DNA from: Deltaproteobacteria bacterium
Lineage (GTDB): Bacteria > UBA10199 > DSSB01 > JACPFA01
Length of the DNA stretch: 64,000 bases
Reading direction: 5' to 3'
Assembly: GCA_016183235.1 (NCBI GenBank)
Contig: JACPFA010000026.1
Coordinates: 97,284-161,283 of the forward strand
Shown: one piece after another, positions 29,091 to 37,193 of the stretch
Layout: each line of letters begins with the position of its first letter
Position numbering within the stretch: position 1 is the first letter of the stretch
Made by a program: the position numbers and the translations under genes
The notes under the pieces: model-generated
The model's input: only the letters and a program-made list of their open reading frames with translations
Database searches by the model: none
Told to the model about the DNA's origin: nothing

Positions 29091-29103
29091 ACTGAGGCAT
29101 TAC
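29091..29103. repeat. solo end of the GTAATGCCTCAG hairpin family
   Basis: ACTGAGGCATTAC is identical to the right terminal repeat of the element at 5714-5826. No left end is found nearby, so this is a remnant in the short gap after ychF. Confidence 0.6.
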
Positions 29104-29157
29104 GCCGATTTTGTGGTAGAACTTGCAAATAAGTTTTATTTTATTTAGGGTTGCTCA

Positions 29158-29700
29158 ATGGAAAAGCAACAAATGAAGTTCATTGAAAGATGGTTTGGCC
29201 AGCTTAATAAAAAGGTCGATCAAAAATTCAATGAGGTCGATAAACGCAGCGAAAATCGATACACGGCATTACTGACCGTGTGTACCAATATCCGCAAGGA
29301 TATGGATAAGCGGTTTAATGCCGTGGACAAGCGTTTTGAAGGTATTGACAAACGTTTTGAATCGGTCGATCGTCGTTTTGACGATATTGACAAACGTTTT
29401 GCTGACATTGACAAGCGTTTCGAAGACATCGACAAGCGCTTCGCCGACATCGATAAGCGTTTCGAACAAATGGATGCGAAATTCGAAGGCAAGTTTTCCG
29501 ATTTAGAGAAAAAGATAGAGGCGTATCAAGCTGCCGTGATGGAAATCTTTGCTGATATTCGTGAAGAAATTGCAAGCCTCAAACATCGACTATCTGAGTC
29601 TGATGAGAAGTATGCAGAATATACAGCGAGGCTATTGGCGGTAGAACTTGCCTTAAAAGAACTCGAACGTCGATTTGAGGAAAAGTTTGTTCATTTATGA
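29158..29700 (+). CDS. coiled-coil protein with seven-residue DKRFxxI repeats
   Basis: A 180-residue protein dominated by a heptad array DKRFxxI/V at about residues 50-105, continued by KFSDLEKKIE and a second helix to the C-terminus. It is predicted to be one long trimeric or dimeric coiled coil. There is no signal peptide; a short N-terminal MEKQQMKFIERWFGQL may contact a partner. Similar heptad proteins are annotated DUF1640-like or as phage-tail-fibre-like, without a set function. It overlaps the zinc finger-rhomboid gene by 4 bp, so the two are probably translated together. Confidence 0.8.
   Translation: MEKQQMKFIERWFGQLNKKVDQKFNEVDKRSENRYTALLTVCTNIRKDMDKRFNAVDKRFEGIDKRFESVDRRFDDIDKRFADIDKRFEDIDKRFADIDKRFEQMDAKFEGKFSDLEKKIEAYQAAVMEIFADIREEIASLKHRLSESDEKYAEYTARLLAVELALKELERRFEEKFVHL
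29326..29470 (+). repeat. 21-bp tandem repeat coding for the DKRF heptads
   Basis: About seven units of GACAAGCGTTTTGAAGGTAT-type sequence, each encoding one heptad. Units differ mainly at third positions, so the protein repeat is kept by selection while the DNA has drifted. Confidence 0.8.
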
Positions 29701-30797
29701 GGCTTCCTAAAAAATGTCCCCGTTGTCGGCGACGAGGGATGGATTTGACTTGGCACCAAGGGATCGAGATTGATTTTTGTGTGCATTGTGGGGGCTTGTG
29801 GTTTGACCAGCGAGAGTTAGAAAAGATAATTCTTGCCCAAGACCCTAACTTCCCGGCCGACTATCAAATCGTCGAACATTTGGGCAAATTAACGCGCGTT
29901 ACCGAGTTGCCTTGCCCTAATTGCAAAATTCCTTATCTTGAAGAATATGCTTATTTACAGGGCAACCCCTTAAAAATCGAGGTGTGCCCCAAGTGCTTTG
30001 GTCTTTGGCTCGACGAAGGCGAGCTTGAGCATGCCAAGGTGGCGCATCACGTACAGCCTTGCGAATCCGCCATTGATCAAAAGACCCATTGGGGCCATTG
30101 GCTTTTCCAATTTTTTTTAGCGTTGCCAGTAGAATTCAATATTCGCCCCCGCAAAATCCCTTATGTTACGTTCACCCTGATTGCGTTAAATATTTTCGTC
30201 TACCTTGCCCAATTTATTTGGGGCACAGAAATGCTTGAGCGTCACCTTGCCATGGTAACCAACCAGTGGGGGCAGTCAAAATGGTTTTTGAATCTTTTGA
30301 CTTATCAATTTATTCACTATGGGTTTGTGCACATGGCGGGCAATCTATATTTTGTGTATATTTTAGGGGATAATATTGAAGATGCCATGAGTCGAATAGG
30401 TTTTTTGGCCTTTTATCTTTTTGTGGGGATCATGGGTGGGGTTACTCAGTCTTTGGTGCAAAAAGAAGAACTGGTGATGATTGCAGGGGCCAGTGGTTCG
30501 GTGGCAGGGCTCATGGCCGCCTATGCCTTTTGGTTTCGACGCGCTCGATTAACGTTTATGTTACTCATTTTTCAATTCAAACTTTCTTCGTTTTGGTATT
30601 TTGGCATCTGGATTTTGTTTAATGTCTTAGGGTTATTTTTTCAACCCAATGCACTGGCCTGGTGGGTGCATGTGGGTGGTTTTGGCTGGGGCTTGCTTGT
30701 GGCTTATTTATATTATCCCAATTTACTCAAACAATTTCCTTTGTTGTATTTGCTCAACCAAACGCACAGGCGATCAACACTTGCGAACGTTGTATGA
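29697..30797 (+). CDS. rhomboid intramembrane protease with two N-terminal TFIIB-type zinc ribbons
   Basis: A 366-residue fusion. Residues 7-37 (CPRCRRRGM, FCVHCGGLWFD) and 74-107 (CPNCKIPY, VCPKCFGLWLDEGEL) are two zf-TFIIB zinc ribbons. From about 150 there are six membrane segments with the rhomboid signature: HYGFVHMAGNLYFV, catalytic serine in GASGSVAGLMAAY and the catalytic histidine in WVHVGGFGWG. The zinc ribbons probably face the cytoplasm and may recognise substrates. The gene overlaps both neighbours by 4 bp. Confidence 0.9.
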   Translation: MRLPKKCPRCRRRGMDLTWHQGIEIDFCVHCGGLWFDQRELEKIILAQDPNFPADYQIVEHLGKLTRVTELPCPNCKIPYLEEYAYLQGNPLKIEVCPKCFGLWLDEGELEHAKVAHHVQPCESAIDQKTHWGHWLFQFFLALPVEFNIRPRKIPYVTFTLIALNIFVYLAQFIWGTEMLERHLAMVTNQWGQSKWFLNLLTYQFIHYGFVHMAGNLYFVYILGDNIEDAMSRIGFLAFYLFVGIMGGVTQSLVQKEELVMIAGASGSVAGLMAAYAFWFRRARLTFMLLIFQFKLSSFWYFGIWILFNVLGLFFQPNALAWWVHVGGFGWGLLVAYLYYPNLLKQFPLLYLLNQTHRRSTLANVV

Positions 30798-31561
30798 AAC
30801 TTATCACGTGGAACGTTAATGGAATTCGGGCCGCGGCCCGCAAGGGTTTTTTGGATTGGCTCATCCAAGAAGCCCCCGATGTTTTGTGTTTACAAGAAAC
30901 CAAGGCCTGCCCTTCCCAGCTAGACCAAGACTTACTTAAACCTGTGGGCTACACCGCAACCCATTGGGCATCGGCAGAAAAAAAAGGCTATAGCGGGGTG
31001 GCCTTTTTTGTAAAAGAATCCCCCCTCCAAGTGATTACTGGCTTAGGGATTCCAGAGTTTGATTGTGAAGGGCGAACGCTTACCGCCGAGTTTGCCGATT
31101 TTATTTTGCTCACTGGGTATTTCCCTAATGGGAAAGATGATTTGAGTCGCATCCCCTACAAATTGCGCTATAGCGAAGCGGCGAAAAATTTTGCGTTAAC
31201 TTTAAAACAACAAAAACAAAAACCGATGATTATATGTGGCGATATCAATACTGCTCATCAACCCATCGATATTGCCCGCCCGAAAGAAAATGAAGGCAAC
31301 ACAGGCTTTACCCCCGCAGAGCGAGCTTGGTTAACGCAGTTTTTACAAAGCGGGTTTGTCGATATTTTTCGAGAACGCGAACCCAGCCCCCATCATTATA
31401 CTTGGTGGTCTTACCGTGCCAATGCCCGGGCCAACAACGTGGGGTGGCGCATCGATTATTTTTTTGTAACGCCAGAATTATGCCCTCGGGTGCAAAGGGT
31501 TTATCATCAACCTCATGTGATGGGGTCAGACCATTGTCCGGTGGTGTTGGAGTTAACCTAA
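30794..31561 (+). CDS. xth: exodeoxyribonuclease III (AP endonuclease)
   Basis: A 255-residue enzyme of base-excision repair that cuts at abasic sites. MKLITWNVNGIRAAARKGF, LCLQETKA, GYSGVAFF, ICGDINTAH, WRIDYFFVT and GSDHCPVVLEL are the exonuclease III metal and catalytic motifs in order. The ATG at 30794 overlaps the rhomboid stop by 4 bp, which fixes the start; the frame is open upstream inside the rhomboid gene. Confidence 0.95.
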   Translation: MKLITWNVNGIRAAARKGFLDWLIQEAPDVLCLQETKACPSQLDQDLLKPVGYTATHWASAEKKGYSGVAFFVKESPLQVITGLGIPEFDCEGRTLTAEFADFILLTGYFPNGKDDLSRIPYKLRYSEAAKNFALTLKQQKQKPMIICGDINTAHQPIDIARPKENEGNTGFTPAERAWLTQFLQSGFVDIFREREPSPHHYTWWSYRANARANNVGWRIDYFFVTPELCPRVQRVYHQPHVMGSDHCPVVLELT

Positions 31562-31969
31562 ATGTTTCCAGTCTCGTTTGCCAAGCAACAAGCCCTATTG
31601 CAGGCCATGGCCAATTTAAAAATTAGAGAAGAAGATTTAGTCGAAGAATTTACCAAAGGTTCAGGCCCGGGCGGGCAAAAGATCAATAAAAGTTCGGTAA
31701 CGGTTTTGTTAACGCACGCCCCTTCGGGGCTCCAAGTGCGTTGTCAACAAACCCGCAGCCAAGCCCTCAATCGCTATTACGCCCGAAAAAGTTTGATAGA
31801 TAAGTTAGCCGAAAAAATACTTGGAGAAAAAAGCGCCAAGCAACAAGCCTTTGAAAAAATCCGTCGGCAAAAACGCAAACGCAGTAAACGGGCTAAAGAA
31901 AAAATGTTAGCGGCTAAAAAACACCAGGGGGCAAAAAAACAACTTCGCAAAATGCCTGAATTTGAGTAA
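31562..31969 (+). CDS. ArfB-like peptide chain release factor (GGQ domain only)
   Basis: A 135-residue protein with the peptidyl-tRNA hydrolysis motif GSGPGGQKINKSS and a long basic tail (RRQKRKRSKRAKEKMLAAKK) that would enter the mRNA channel of stalled ribosomes. This layout fits ArfB/YaeJ or the short C12orf65-type rescue factors. It starts one base after the xth stop with no room for its own promoter, so it is part of the 29158-31969 operon. A solo repeat half abuts its stop codon. Confidence 0.88.
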   Translation: MFPVSFAKQQALLQAMANLKIREEDLVEEFTKGSGPGGQKINKSSVTVLLTHAPSGLQVRCQQTRSQALNRYYARKSLIDKLAEKILGEKSAKQQAFEKIRRQKRKRSKRAKEKMLAAKKHQGAKKQLRKMPEFE

Positions 31970-32032
31970 TGTAGTGGTTCAACTTTTTGGTAGTATGTTT
32001 TCTGTCATCCTCGCGAAAGCGGGGATCCAGTA
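31970..32032. repeat. half copy of the TAGTATTTTAAC / TCATCC hairpin element
   Basis: GTAGTGGTTCAACTTTTTGG followed by ATGTTTTCTGTCATCCTCGC corresponds to the reverse complement of the right half of the full element at 53595-53727. It begins right after the ArfB-like stop codon. The other arm is absent. Confidence 0.7.
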
Positions 32033-32079
32033 GTGCATTTTTCGACATTCCCACTAGGTAATTAAAGGTAAACTTGCTT

Positions 32080-34308
32080 ATGAAGAAAAAGCCCTCGTTT
32101 TTTTTAATTCTTCTGTTTAGTTTAATCCTTACCCCGTCTGCCTTTGCACAAACCACCGTTGGTCAGCCTAAACAAGACATGCTGATTGTTCTCGATGTGT
32201 CGGGCAGCATGAATAGCCTGCTCGAGGGCCAACGCATGATAGATTTGGCCAAGCAAGCCATCAGCCAAGCCATGGCGGTCGTGCCTCCTCAAGCAGAAGT
32301 CGGTTTGCGGGTTTATGCCCATCGGGTTGACAAAAGTAACCGCGATGCCAGTTGTAAAGACACCGAATTGCTGGTTCCCATTGGCAAAGGGAATGGCCCC
32401 ACCATAGCGAGCATGGCGCAAATGCTTCAACCCAAAGGCTGGACCCCCATTGCCTATTCGCTCGAACAAGCCGCCGGCGATTTTGCCGGCAATAAAGAGA
32501 GCCTGCATACTATTGTTTTAGTGAGTGATGGTGAAGAAACCTGCGGGGGCGACCCCTTAGCGGCGGCCCGGTCTTTGACGCAACAAGGTTTTAAGGTGGT
32601 GATCAACACCATTGGGTTTAATGTCGAAGAAATCGCGCGCCAACAGCTTAAAAGTTTAGCCGAGCAATTTGGGGGCACTTATAGCGATGTGCGTAGTGGC
32701 GCTGGTTTGCAACTCGAGATTCAAAAGCTTGCCCAACAGACTTTTTTAATCGAGAAAAAACAAGACAAAAACCAGATTCGAGGTGGGGATAGCTTTGCTA
32801 CCGCCGTTCCAATCGAAATTGGCAAACGTTATAACTTAGATCATCACCAGCGCATGAACCAGTTTGATTATTTTGTATTTAATTTAAAACAGGGAGAGGC
32901 CATTGCGATCCGAGTTTTCCCAACCCCTACCTGCTTAGAAGTCGCGGGTATTCAAATTGAAGAGAAGCCAGGGAAAAAATGGTGTTACCCCGAGGGTTTT
33001 CGCTTTGTGTTGGCCGATGGTCAAAAAGAATTGCAACGATTGGCCGATGACGATGTTGATCATCAACATGAAAGTGAATATTTTACTTCCCAAGCCCCTG
33101 GTTCAACACCTCATTATTTAGTCGTTGGCAGCCCTTCAGCTGATATGCATAAAGACCATGAATTTGTGCTTGTGACCAAACAAGGGCAGGTGAACATTTC
33201 GGCCCAAGAAATAGGCGATGCTAATTCAGGCCGCGACGCTGGGGATAACACGAGCACCGCTATTCCCATTGCGCCGGGTTTGTATGAAGTCAACAGCGTC
33301 ACCGAGCCCGCTGATCTGATGGATCTATTTAAAATTGGGATACCAAGCGGTAATGCCGTAAAAATTGTATTGGGAGGCAAGAAGGGGAGTCGCGATTACC
33401 ATGACGTGGACATTGAAATTGTGGGGGACTTGGGAGAAATCTTAGCCAAGGGGCGTTTTGGCGAAGGCAAATCCCTTACTTATGAGGTGCCTGCGTCTTC
33501 AACCCCCAAAAATATTTATATTCGTGTGAAGCTCGATGAAAAAGATTGGGCCGATGACCAATCTTTAGATTACACGTTGGCTTATAATCTAACTCCTTCA
33601 CATGTTTCAGGCGAAGTGTCGCCTTCCCGAACCAATCACGACATTTCCCCTACGTCAGCTTTGGAAAAACCCCTTGGTTTTCAGTCGTGGATGATTTGGG
33701 CATTAGTGGCCTATGTGCTGTTTTTGGCGCTGGTTTTACTTTTCTTATGGCGTTGGGGCAAAAAACAAACCACCCCGGTTTCTATTTTTGGGAAAATCTT
33801 GGGTTTTTATGAATTGATTGCCAGTGTGGCTGGGGTGGGCGTTGGGTTTTACCTCCTTACCGAGCTTGCCAGTGTAGCCGTGCAGATTGTGCTGTTGACG
33901 GTTCTTCTCCTCGTGAGCGGGATGGGTTTGTTGGCCGGCGCAAAATTGCTGGCCACCAAGTCTTTGCGGTTGAGTTTTTGGTGGGCCTTGCTTCAATTGC
34001 CATGGCTTTCTTTGAACCTGCATTGGGCTGAATTTGGCTACCGCTGTGGCTTATTGTTGAGTGTTCCCATCAATTTTATCGTCGATTTTGCAGGCGCTGC
34101 CTGGTTTACCTTTGGGTTTCACCCCCGGCTAGGGCTCGACTTATATTTGAATAGCCAATTCTTTTACCCAGGCGCTGGGTTTTCCATTGGGGTGGGAATT
34201 AACTTAATGGCCGTTGTTTTTCTCATCTTACTTTGGTTTTATCAGCGTGGCCAAAAGAAAAAGCCAACCGTAACCCCAGTTAATCCTGAACCCTCCCCTA
34301 CGGTTTAG
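32080..34308 (+). CDS. exported VWA-domain membrane protein
   Basis: A 742-residue protein with signal peptide (SLILTPSAFAQ) and a von Willebrand A domain (about 28-225) whose metal site reads DVSGSMNS, followed by TPIAYSL and VSDGEETCGGD. Two beta-rich domains (about 230-500) follow, then one transmembrane helix near 550 and four or more further segments to 720, ending in a Pro-rich tail. It resembles the VWA proteins of envelope chaperone or transport complexes, but no MoxR ATPase is adjacent. ATG 32080 is chosen; a TTG six bases upstream is also possible. Confidence 0.85.
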   Translation: MKKKPSFFLILLFSLILTPSAFAQTTVGQPKQDMLIVLDVSGSMNSLLEGQRMIDLAKQAISQAMAVVPPQAEVGLRVYAHRVDKSNRDASCKDTELLVPIGKGNGPTIASMAQMLQPKGWTPIAYSLEQAAGDFAGNKESLHTIVLVSDGEETCGGDPLAAARSLTQQGFKVVINTIGFNVEEIARQQLKSLAEQFGGTYSDVRSGAGLQLEIQKLAQQTFLIEKKQDKNQIRGGDSFATAVPIEIGKRYNLDHHQRMNQFDYFVFNLKQGEAIAIRVFPTPTCLEVAGIQIEEKPGKKWCYPEGFRFVLADGQKELQRLADDDVDHQHESEYFTSQAPGSTPHYLVVGSPSADMHKDHEFVLVTKQGQVNISAQEIGDANSGRDAGDNTSTAIPIAPGLYEVNSVTEPADLMDLFKIGIPSGNAVKIVLGGKKGSRDYHDVDIEIVGDLGEILAKGRFGEGKSLTYEVPASSTPKNIYIRVKLDEKDWADDQSLDYTLAYNLTPSHVSGEVSPSRTNHDISPTSALEKPLGFQSWMIWALVAYVLFLALVLLFLWRWGKKQTTPVSIFGKILGFYELIASVAGVGVGFYLLTELASVAVQIVLLTVLLLVSGMGLLAGAKLLATKSLRLSFWWALLQLPWLSLNLHWAEFGYRCGLLLSVPINFIVDFAGAAWFTFGFHPRLGLDLYLNSQFFYPGAGFSIGVGINLMAVVFLILLWFYQRGQKKKPTVTPVNPEPSPTV

Positions 34309-34333
34309 AACTCTTGCAGCGTAGCCGTTAGGA

Positions 34334-34383
34334 AGAGGCCAATGGAGGGCCTGCGCCCGGGCGCAGGCCCTCCATTGGCCTCT
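34334..34383. repeat. perfect 50-bp palindrome
   Basis: AGAGGCCAATGGAGGGCCTG at 34334 is followed by CGCCC and the exact complement of all 25 bases, with no loop. Downstream, CTCGAAAAGACGTGGCCCGA (about 34391) and TTTGCGAATGAATT match the end of the GTCTT hairpin family, so this is probably a truncated or rearranged copy. It has no T-run and is not a classical terminator. Confidence 0.85.
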
Positions 34384-34462
34384 CCTTAACCTCGAAAAGA
34401 CGTGGCCCGATTTGCGAATGAATTGAATAATGGCAGCATTACAATGACATCTACTGTTATTT

Positions 34463-35275
34463 TTGCTAGAGTTGCTGGGCGTGCATCCTATCTTGTTCAA
34501 ACTAGGGGCCTTCCAAATTCATACCTATGGGGTGATGGCGGCCATTGGTTTTTTGGCGGCTCTCCTTTGGGTGCGATACGATTCTAAAAAAAGCGGGTTA
34601 CCCGTTGCCACCATGACCGATTTTGCCTTTGCCATGATTTTTTCAGGGGTGATTGGCACGCGGGTCTTTTATGTTTTGCAAAATTGGGAATTGTTTCGCG
34701 ATAATCCCATCGATGTCTTTAAGATTTGGCAGGGTGGTTTGGTTTGGTATGGCGGCTTATTGGTGGCAGGGCCAATCGCGGTTTACTATCTTCGTAAAAA
34801 ACACCTTTCGTTTTGGAAGGTGGGCGATATCATGGCCCCAGCGCTGTCGGTGGGCCATGCCTTTGGGCGTTTGGGTTGCTTTGCAGCGGGCTGTTGTTTT
34901 GGCAAGCCGGCTCAACCCCAGGCTTGGTATGCCGTCATTTTCCATCCCATTGAAGAAACCTTGGCTCCCACCGGGGTGCCGCTTTATCCCACCCAATTAA
35001 TGGAGTCGGCCGCGGAGTTTGCGCTTTTTCTTTTTTTAATTGGGGTCGTGCGTCGTTATAAAGCGTTTGACGGTATGGTCTTTCTAAGTTATCTAATCCT
35101 TTATTCCATCGTGCGATCTTTGATTGAAATACTTCGAGGCGACATTGAAAGAAAATTTGTGTTTGAAAATCTTTTTGGGCAGGTACTTAGCACTTCCCAA
35201 TTTATTAGCGGGATTTTATTTGTATTAGCCTTCGTGTTGATGGCGTTGTTATATCAAGCGCGCAAAACAAAATGA
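34463..35275 (+). CDS. lgt: prolipoprotein diacylglyceryl transferase
   Basis: A 270-residue polytopic membrane enzyme that transfers diacylglycerol from phosphatidylglycerol to the lipobox cysteine. HPILFKLGAFQIHTYGVM opens the protein. GVIGTRVFYVL, GGLVWYGGL and GHAFGRLGCFAAGCCFGKP are the Lgt signature. The start is uncertain: TTG 34463 gives the longest form; GTG 34481 would start at the conserved HPILF. It serves the many lipoproteins in this window. Confidence 0.95.
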   Translation: MLELLGVHPILFKLGAFQIHTYGVMAAIGFLAALLWVRYDSKKSGLPVATMTDFAFAMIFSGVIGTRVFYVLQNWELFRDNPIDVFKIWQGGLVWYGGLLVAGPIAVYYLRKKHLSFWKVGDIMAPALSVGHAFGRLGCFAAGCCFGKPAQPQAWYAVIFHPIEETLAPTGVPLYPTQLMESAAEFALFLFLIGVVRRYKAFDGMVFLSYLILYSIVRSLIEILRGDIERKFVFENLFGQVLSTSQFISGILFVLAFVLMALLYQARKTK

Positions 35276-35282
35276 GGTGGTT

Positions 35283-35756
35283 GTGAAACGAAAAAGTTGG
35301 TGGTTGTTGAGTGTGGTGTTGGTCATGGGTTTGGCTCATTGTAGCAAACCATTATTGTTTGATACCGTTCAAAACATGAAACCCTTGGTAAAATTTGTCG
35401 AGGCCGATCAAGCCCAAGTCGTCTCTGCGGCTAAACAAGCCTTAGAAAATAATGGCTATCGCATTCAAAATGAAACGGCTAACCAATTAGAAACGGGCTG
35501 GCAACCTACCACTGCCGATTCTCATTATGTGGCTTATTTCGAGCGTCAAGACCGAGGCACGGTGGGGGCCTATCACAAATTAGTTTTAAATTTTTCCTCG
35601 GAAGGTGGGAAGACCCGGGTCGAAATAGCCTCGATTGCAAAGAGCATCGTTTCTAATCTACAATCCACTCAAATCGAAGAAAACAAGGTTTTAAAAAGGA
35701 TTCAAGATTTTACGCGGCCGGCTAATGTGCAGGTCACCAATGTTGGTCTAAGATAG
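35283..35756 (+). CDS. lipoprotein of unknown function, 157 aa
   Basis: The N-terminal WWLLSVVLVMGLAHC is a lipobox signal, so the mature protein begins at Cys. The rest (AAKQALENNGYRIQNETANQ, LETGWQP, KLVLNFSSEGGKTRVEIAS) looks like a small BamC-type alpha/beta fold. It follows lgt by 7 bp in the same operon. GTG 35283 is preferred, because AGG lies at a proper distance; GTG 35277 is also open. Its stop abuts an inverted repeat element. Confidence 0.7.
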   Translation: MKRKSWWLLSVVLVMGLAHCSKPLLFDTVQNMKPLVKFVEADQAQVVSAAKQALENNGYRIQNETANQLETGWQPTTADSHYVAYFERQDRGTVGAYHKLVLNFSSEGGKTRVEIASIAKSIVSNLQSTQIEENKVLKRIQDFTRPANVQVTNVGLR

Positions 35757-35904
35757 GGGACCTCTAAAAAGGGCCCAGATGCAAGGCGCCCGCAAAGATG
35801 CGACCGGAGCGTATATGGAAATACGTGAGGATCGCAACTTTGCGGGCAATCCTTCGCTTACGCTCTGGACAGGCTCTGCAGATGGGTCGTTTTTGGAGGT
35901 CCCC
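35757..35904. repeat. hairpin element between convergent genes
   Basis: GGGGACCTCTAAAAA-type arms (35757 onward, complement ending at 35904) surround a second stem built on CCCGCAAAG and its complement CTTTGCGGG. It starts directly after the lipoprotein stop and ends 4 bp before the convergent gene's stop. The hairpin could terminate transcription in both directions. Confidence 0.75.
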
Positions 35905-35908
35905 ATAG

Positions 35909-36121
35909 TTAATTTTCGACAATTCCGAACGATTCAATGCGCTCAAGGTCGATGGTTGCTGATTCGTTTTGGTCAGCAATTTTTAGTGTGCCGCGTTCGT
36001 AATCCACATCTTCTAGAACACCCATATAAGAAATACCAAAGGCAATGATCTCCACCTTTTTGCCCAGCAGATAATCAAGCTTGGTAATCGATGTTTCTAA
36101 TTTTCGATCAATGGGGTACAT
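35909..36121 (-). CDS. small LSm/SH3-like protein, 70 aa
   Basis: A 70-residue cytoplasmic protein with the pattern LLGKKVEIIAFGISYMGVLE, then DVDYERGTLKIAD and DLERIESFGIV, as in LSm/SH3-like small barrels. No nucleic-acid-binding signature can be named, and Hfq's conserved YKHA motif is absent. The start is placed at ATG 36121, preceded by a strong GGCGGAGG site; the open frame extends 35 codons further up without support. It is divergent from the PilZ gene. Confidence 0.65.
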   Translation of the reverse strand: MYPIDRKLETSITKLDYLLGKKVEIIAFGISYMGVLEDVDYERGTLKIADQNESATIDLERIESFGIVEN

Positions 36122-36296
36122 AGCAAACCTCCGCCCCCTTACCTGGCCAATCTGCATATTATCGTATGATCCCGGGGGTTGGTCAATGGGTAATGGGGGC
36201 ATTGTTAATTTATATAACCGACGCAAGGCGTTATTTAAAATGATTGACAGTAGTTACACCACTCCCTATACCCAAAATTAGAGAAGGGGTTTTTTC

Positions 36297-36644
36297 ATGT
36301 CGAGTCGAGAATTTGGCAATTATATTGAGAAGCGTATCTTCAAAAGAATTGATTCTTCTTTGAAGGTGTCGCTGCTTTATGGTGGAAGAAAGATCCAGGC
36401 CAAATGCGCCAATATCAGTTGTGGTGGGATTTATCTTAACATTAAAAATATTAGGTCGAGAGTTGCTGAGCTTAAAAAAAGTTTAGAAGTGGCGATTCAT
36501 TTACCTAATCGCAAAACACCTGTTGTCATGGTTGCTGATGTGATTCGGCATGACCCCAAAGATGGGCTGGCGCTCAAATTTCAAGGCCTCTACAACGACA
36601 ACGTCCTCGAAATCGAAAAATACATCAAATCCAAATTACATTAA
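36297..36644 (+). CDS. PilZ-domain protein, 115 aa
   Basis: A single-domain PilZ protein, the c-di-GMP receptor fold. The binding signature is split as usual: basic EKRIFKRIDSSLKVSL, then CANISCGGIYLNI. The second motif normally reads D/NxSxxG and here is NISCGG, so binding is plausible. AGAGAAGGGG lies upstream of the ATG. No flagellar or cellulose genes are near, so the output is unknown. A repeat block follows the stop. Confidence 0.85.
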   Translation: MSSREFGNYIEKRIFKRIDSSLKVSLLYGGRKIQAKCANISCGGIYLNIKNIRSRVAELKKSLEVAIHLPNRKTPVVMVADVIRHDPKDGLALKFQGLYNDNVLEIEKYIKSKLH

Positions 36645-36649
36645 ATCTG

Positions 36650-36743
36650 TCATTCTGAACAATGTCATCCCTGCGGAGGCAGGGACCCATGATGGCGAAG
36701 AATCTTCCTTTTTATTCTTCATTTCATTTGCAAATTGGGTCAC
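36650..36743. repeat. flanking module of the GTCTT hairpin family, second copy
   Basis: TCATTCTGAACAATGTCATC, a GCGGAGGCAGGGACCC hairpin half, then CATGATGGCGAAGAATCTTC and CATTTGCAAATTGGGTCAC. Order and spacing parallel the reverse complement of 4096-4175. Confidence 0.7.
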
Positions 36744-37075
36744 GTCTTTTCGAAAAGTAGACGGGCCCTATCCTTGTTTGCAAACGCGCACCGTTCGCCC
36801 TACCGTTCGCCATCTGTCATTGCGAGCCCAGCAGGGCGAAGCAATCTCTTCTGTTTAAGCGATGGGATTGCCACGCTCGCCAACGGGGCTCGCAATGACA
36901 GCATTTGTATTGCCTTCGTGCGGACTCTCTCCTGGTGCCCTTAAACAAACTTAGGACGTGCGGTCAAAAAAGAAACCTCTTTTTGATCAAGGGGGATTTT
37001 TTTTCTTGACCGGCTTTTTCATAGATGCGCAATGTTTGCCAACAAGGATAGGGCCCGTCTACTTTTCGAAAAGAC
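36744..37075. repeat. composite hairpin element, copy 3, with GTCTT-family ends
   Basis: Perfect 35-bp arms (36744-36778 and 37041-37075) starting GTCTTTTCGAAAAGTAGACG. The core shared with 16475-16741 and 18116-18377 lies inside: CAAACGCGCACCG, the GTCATTGCGAGC palindrome (36814-36901) and TTGCCTTCGTGCGG. Between core and right arm is a further stem (GGTCAAAAAAGAAA with TTTTTTTTCTTGACC, about 36961-37010). It precedes nuoA and makes up most of the operon's upstream region. Confidence 0.85.
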
Positions 37076-37193
37076 TTTGAATAAATATTTTTAACCCGCC
37101 TCCGTTAATGTGATCAAAAATAATTTTGCGGGTGTCCTAAATCATATTGAATAGGCTTGTCTAATCGATAGGGGCTTGATAACTAAAGCCTCC

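Noticed and set aside
29220-29575. Antisense frames with regular repeats over the heptad region, or a CRISPR-like array
   Set aside because: The 21-bp units have no spacers and encode a coiled coil; the antisense frames only reflect the tandem repeat.
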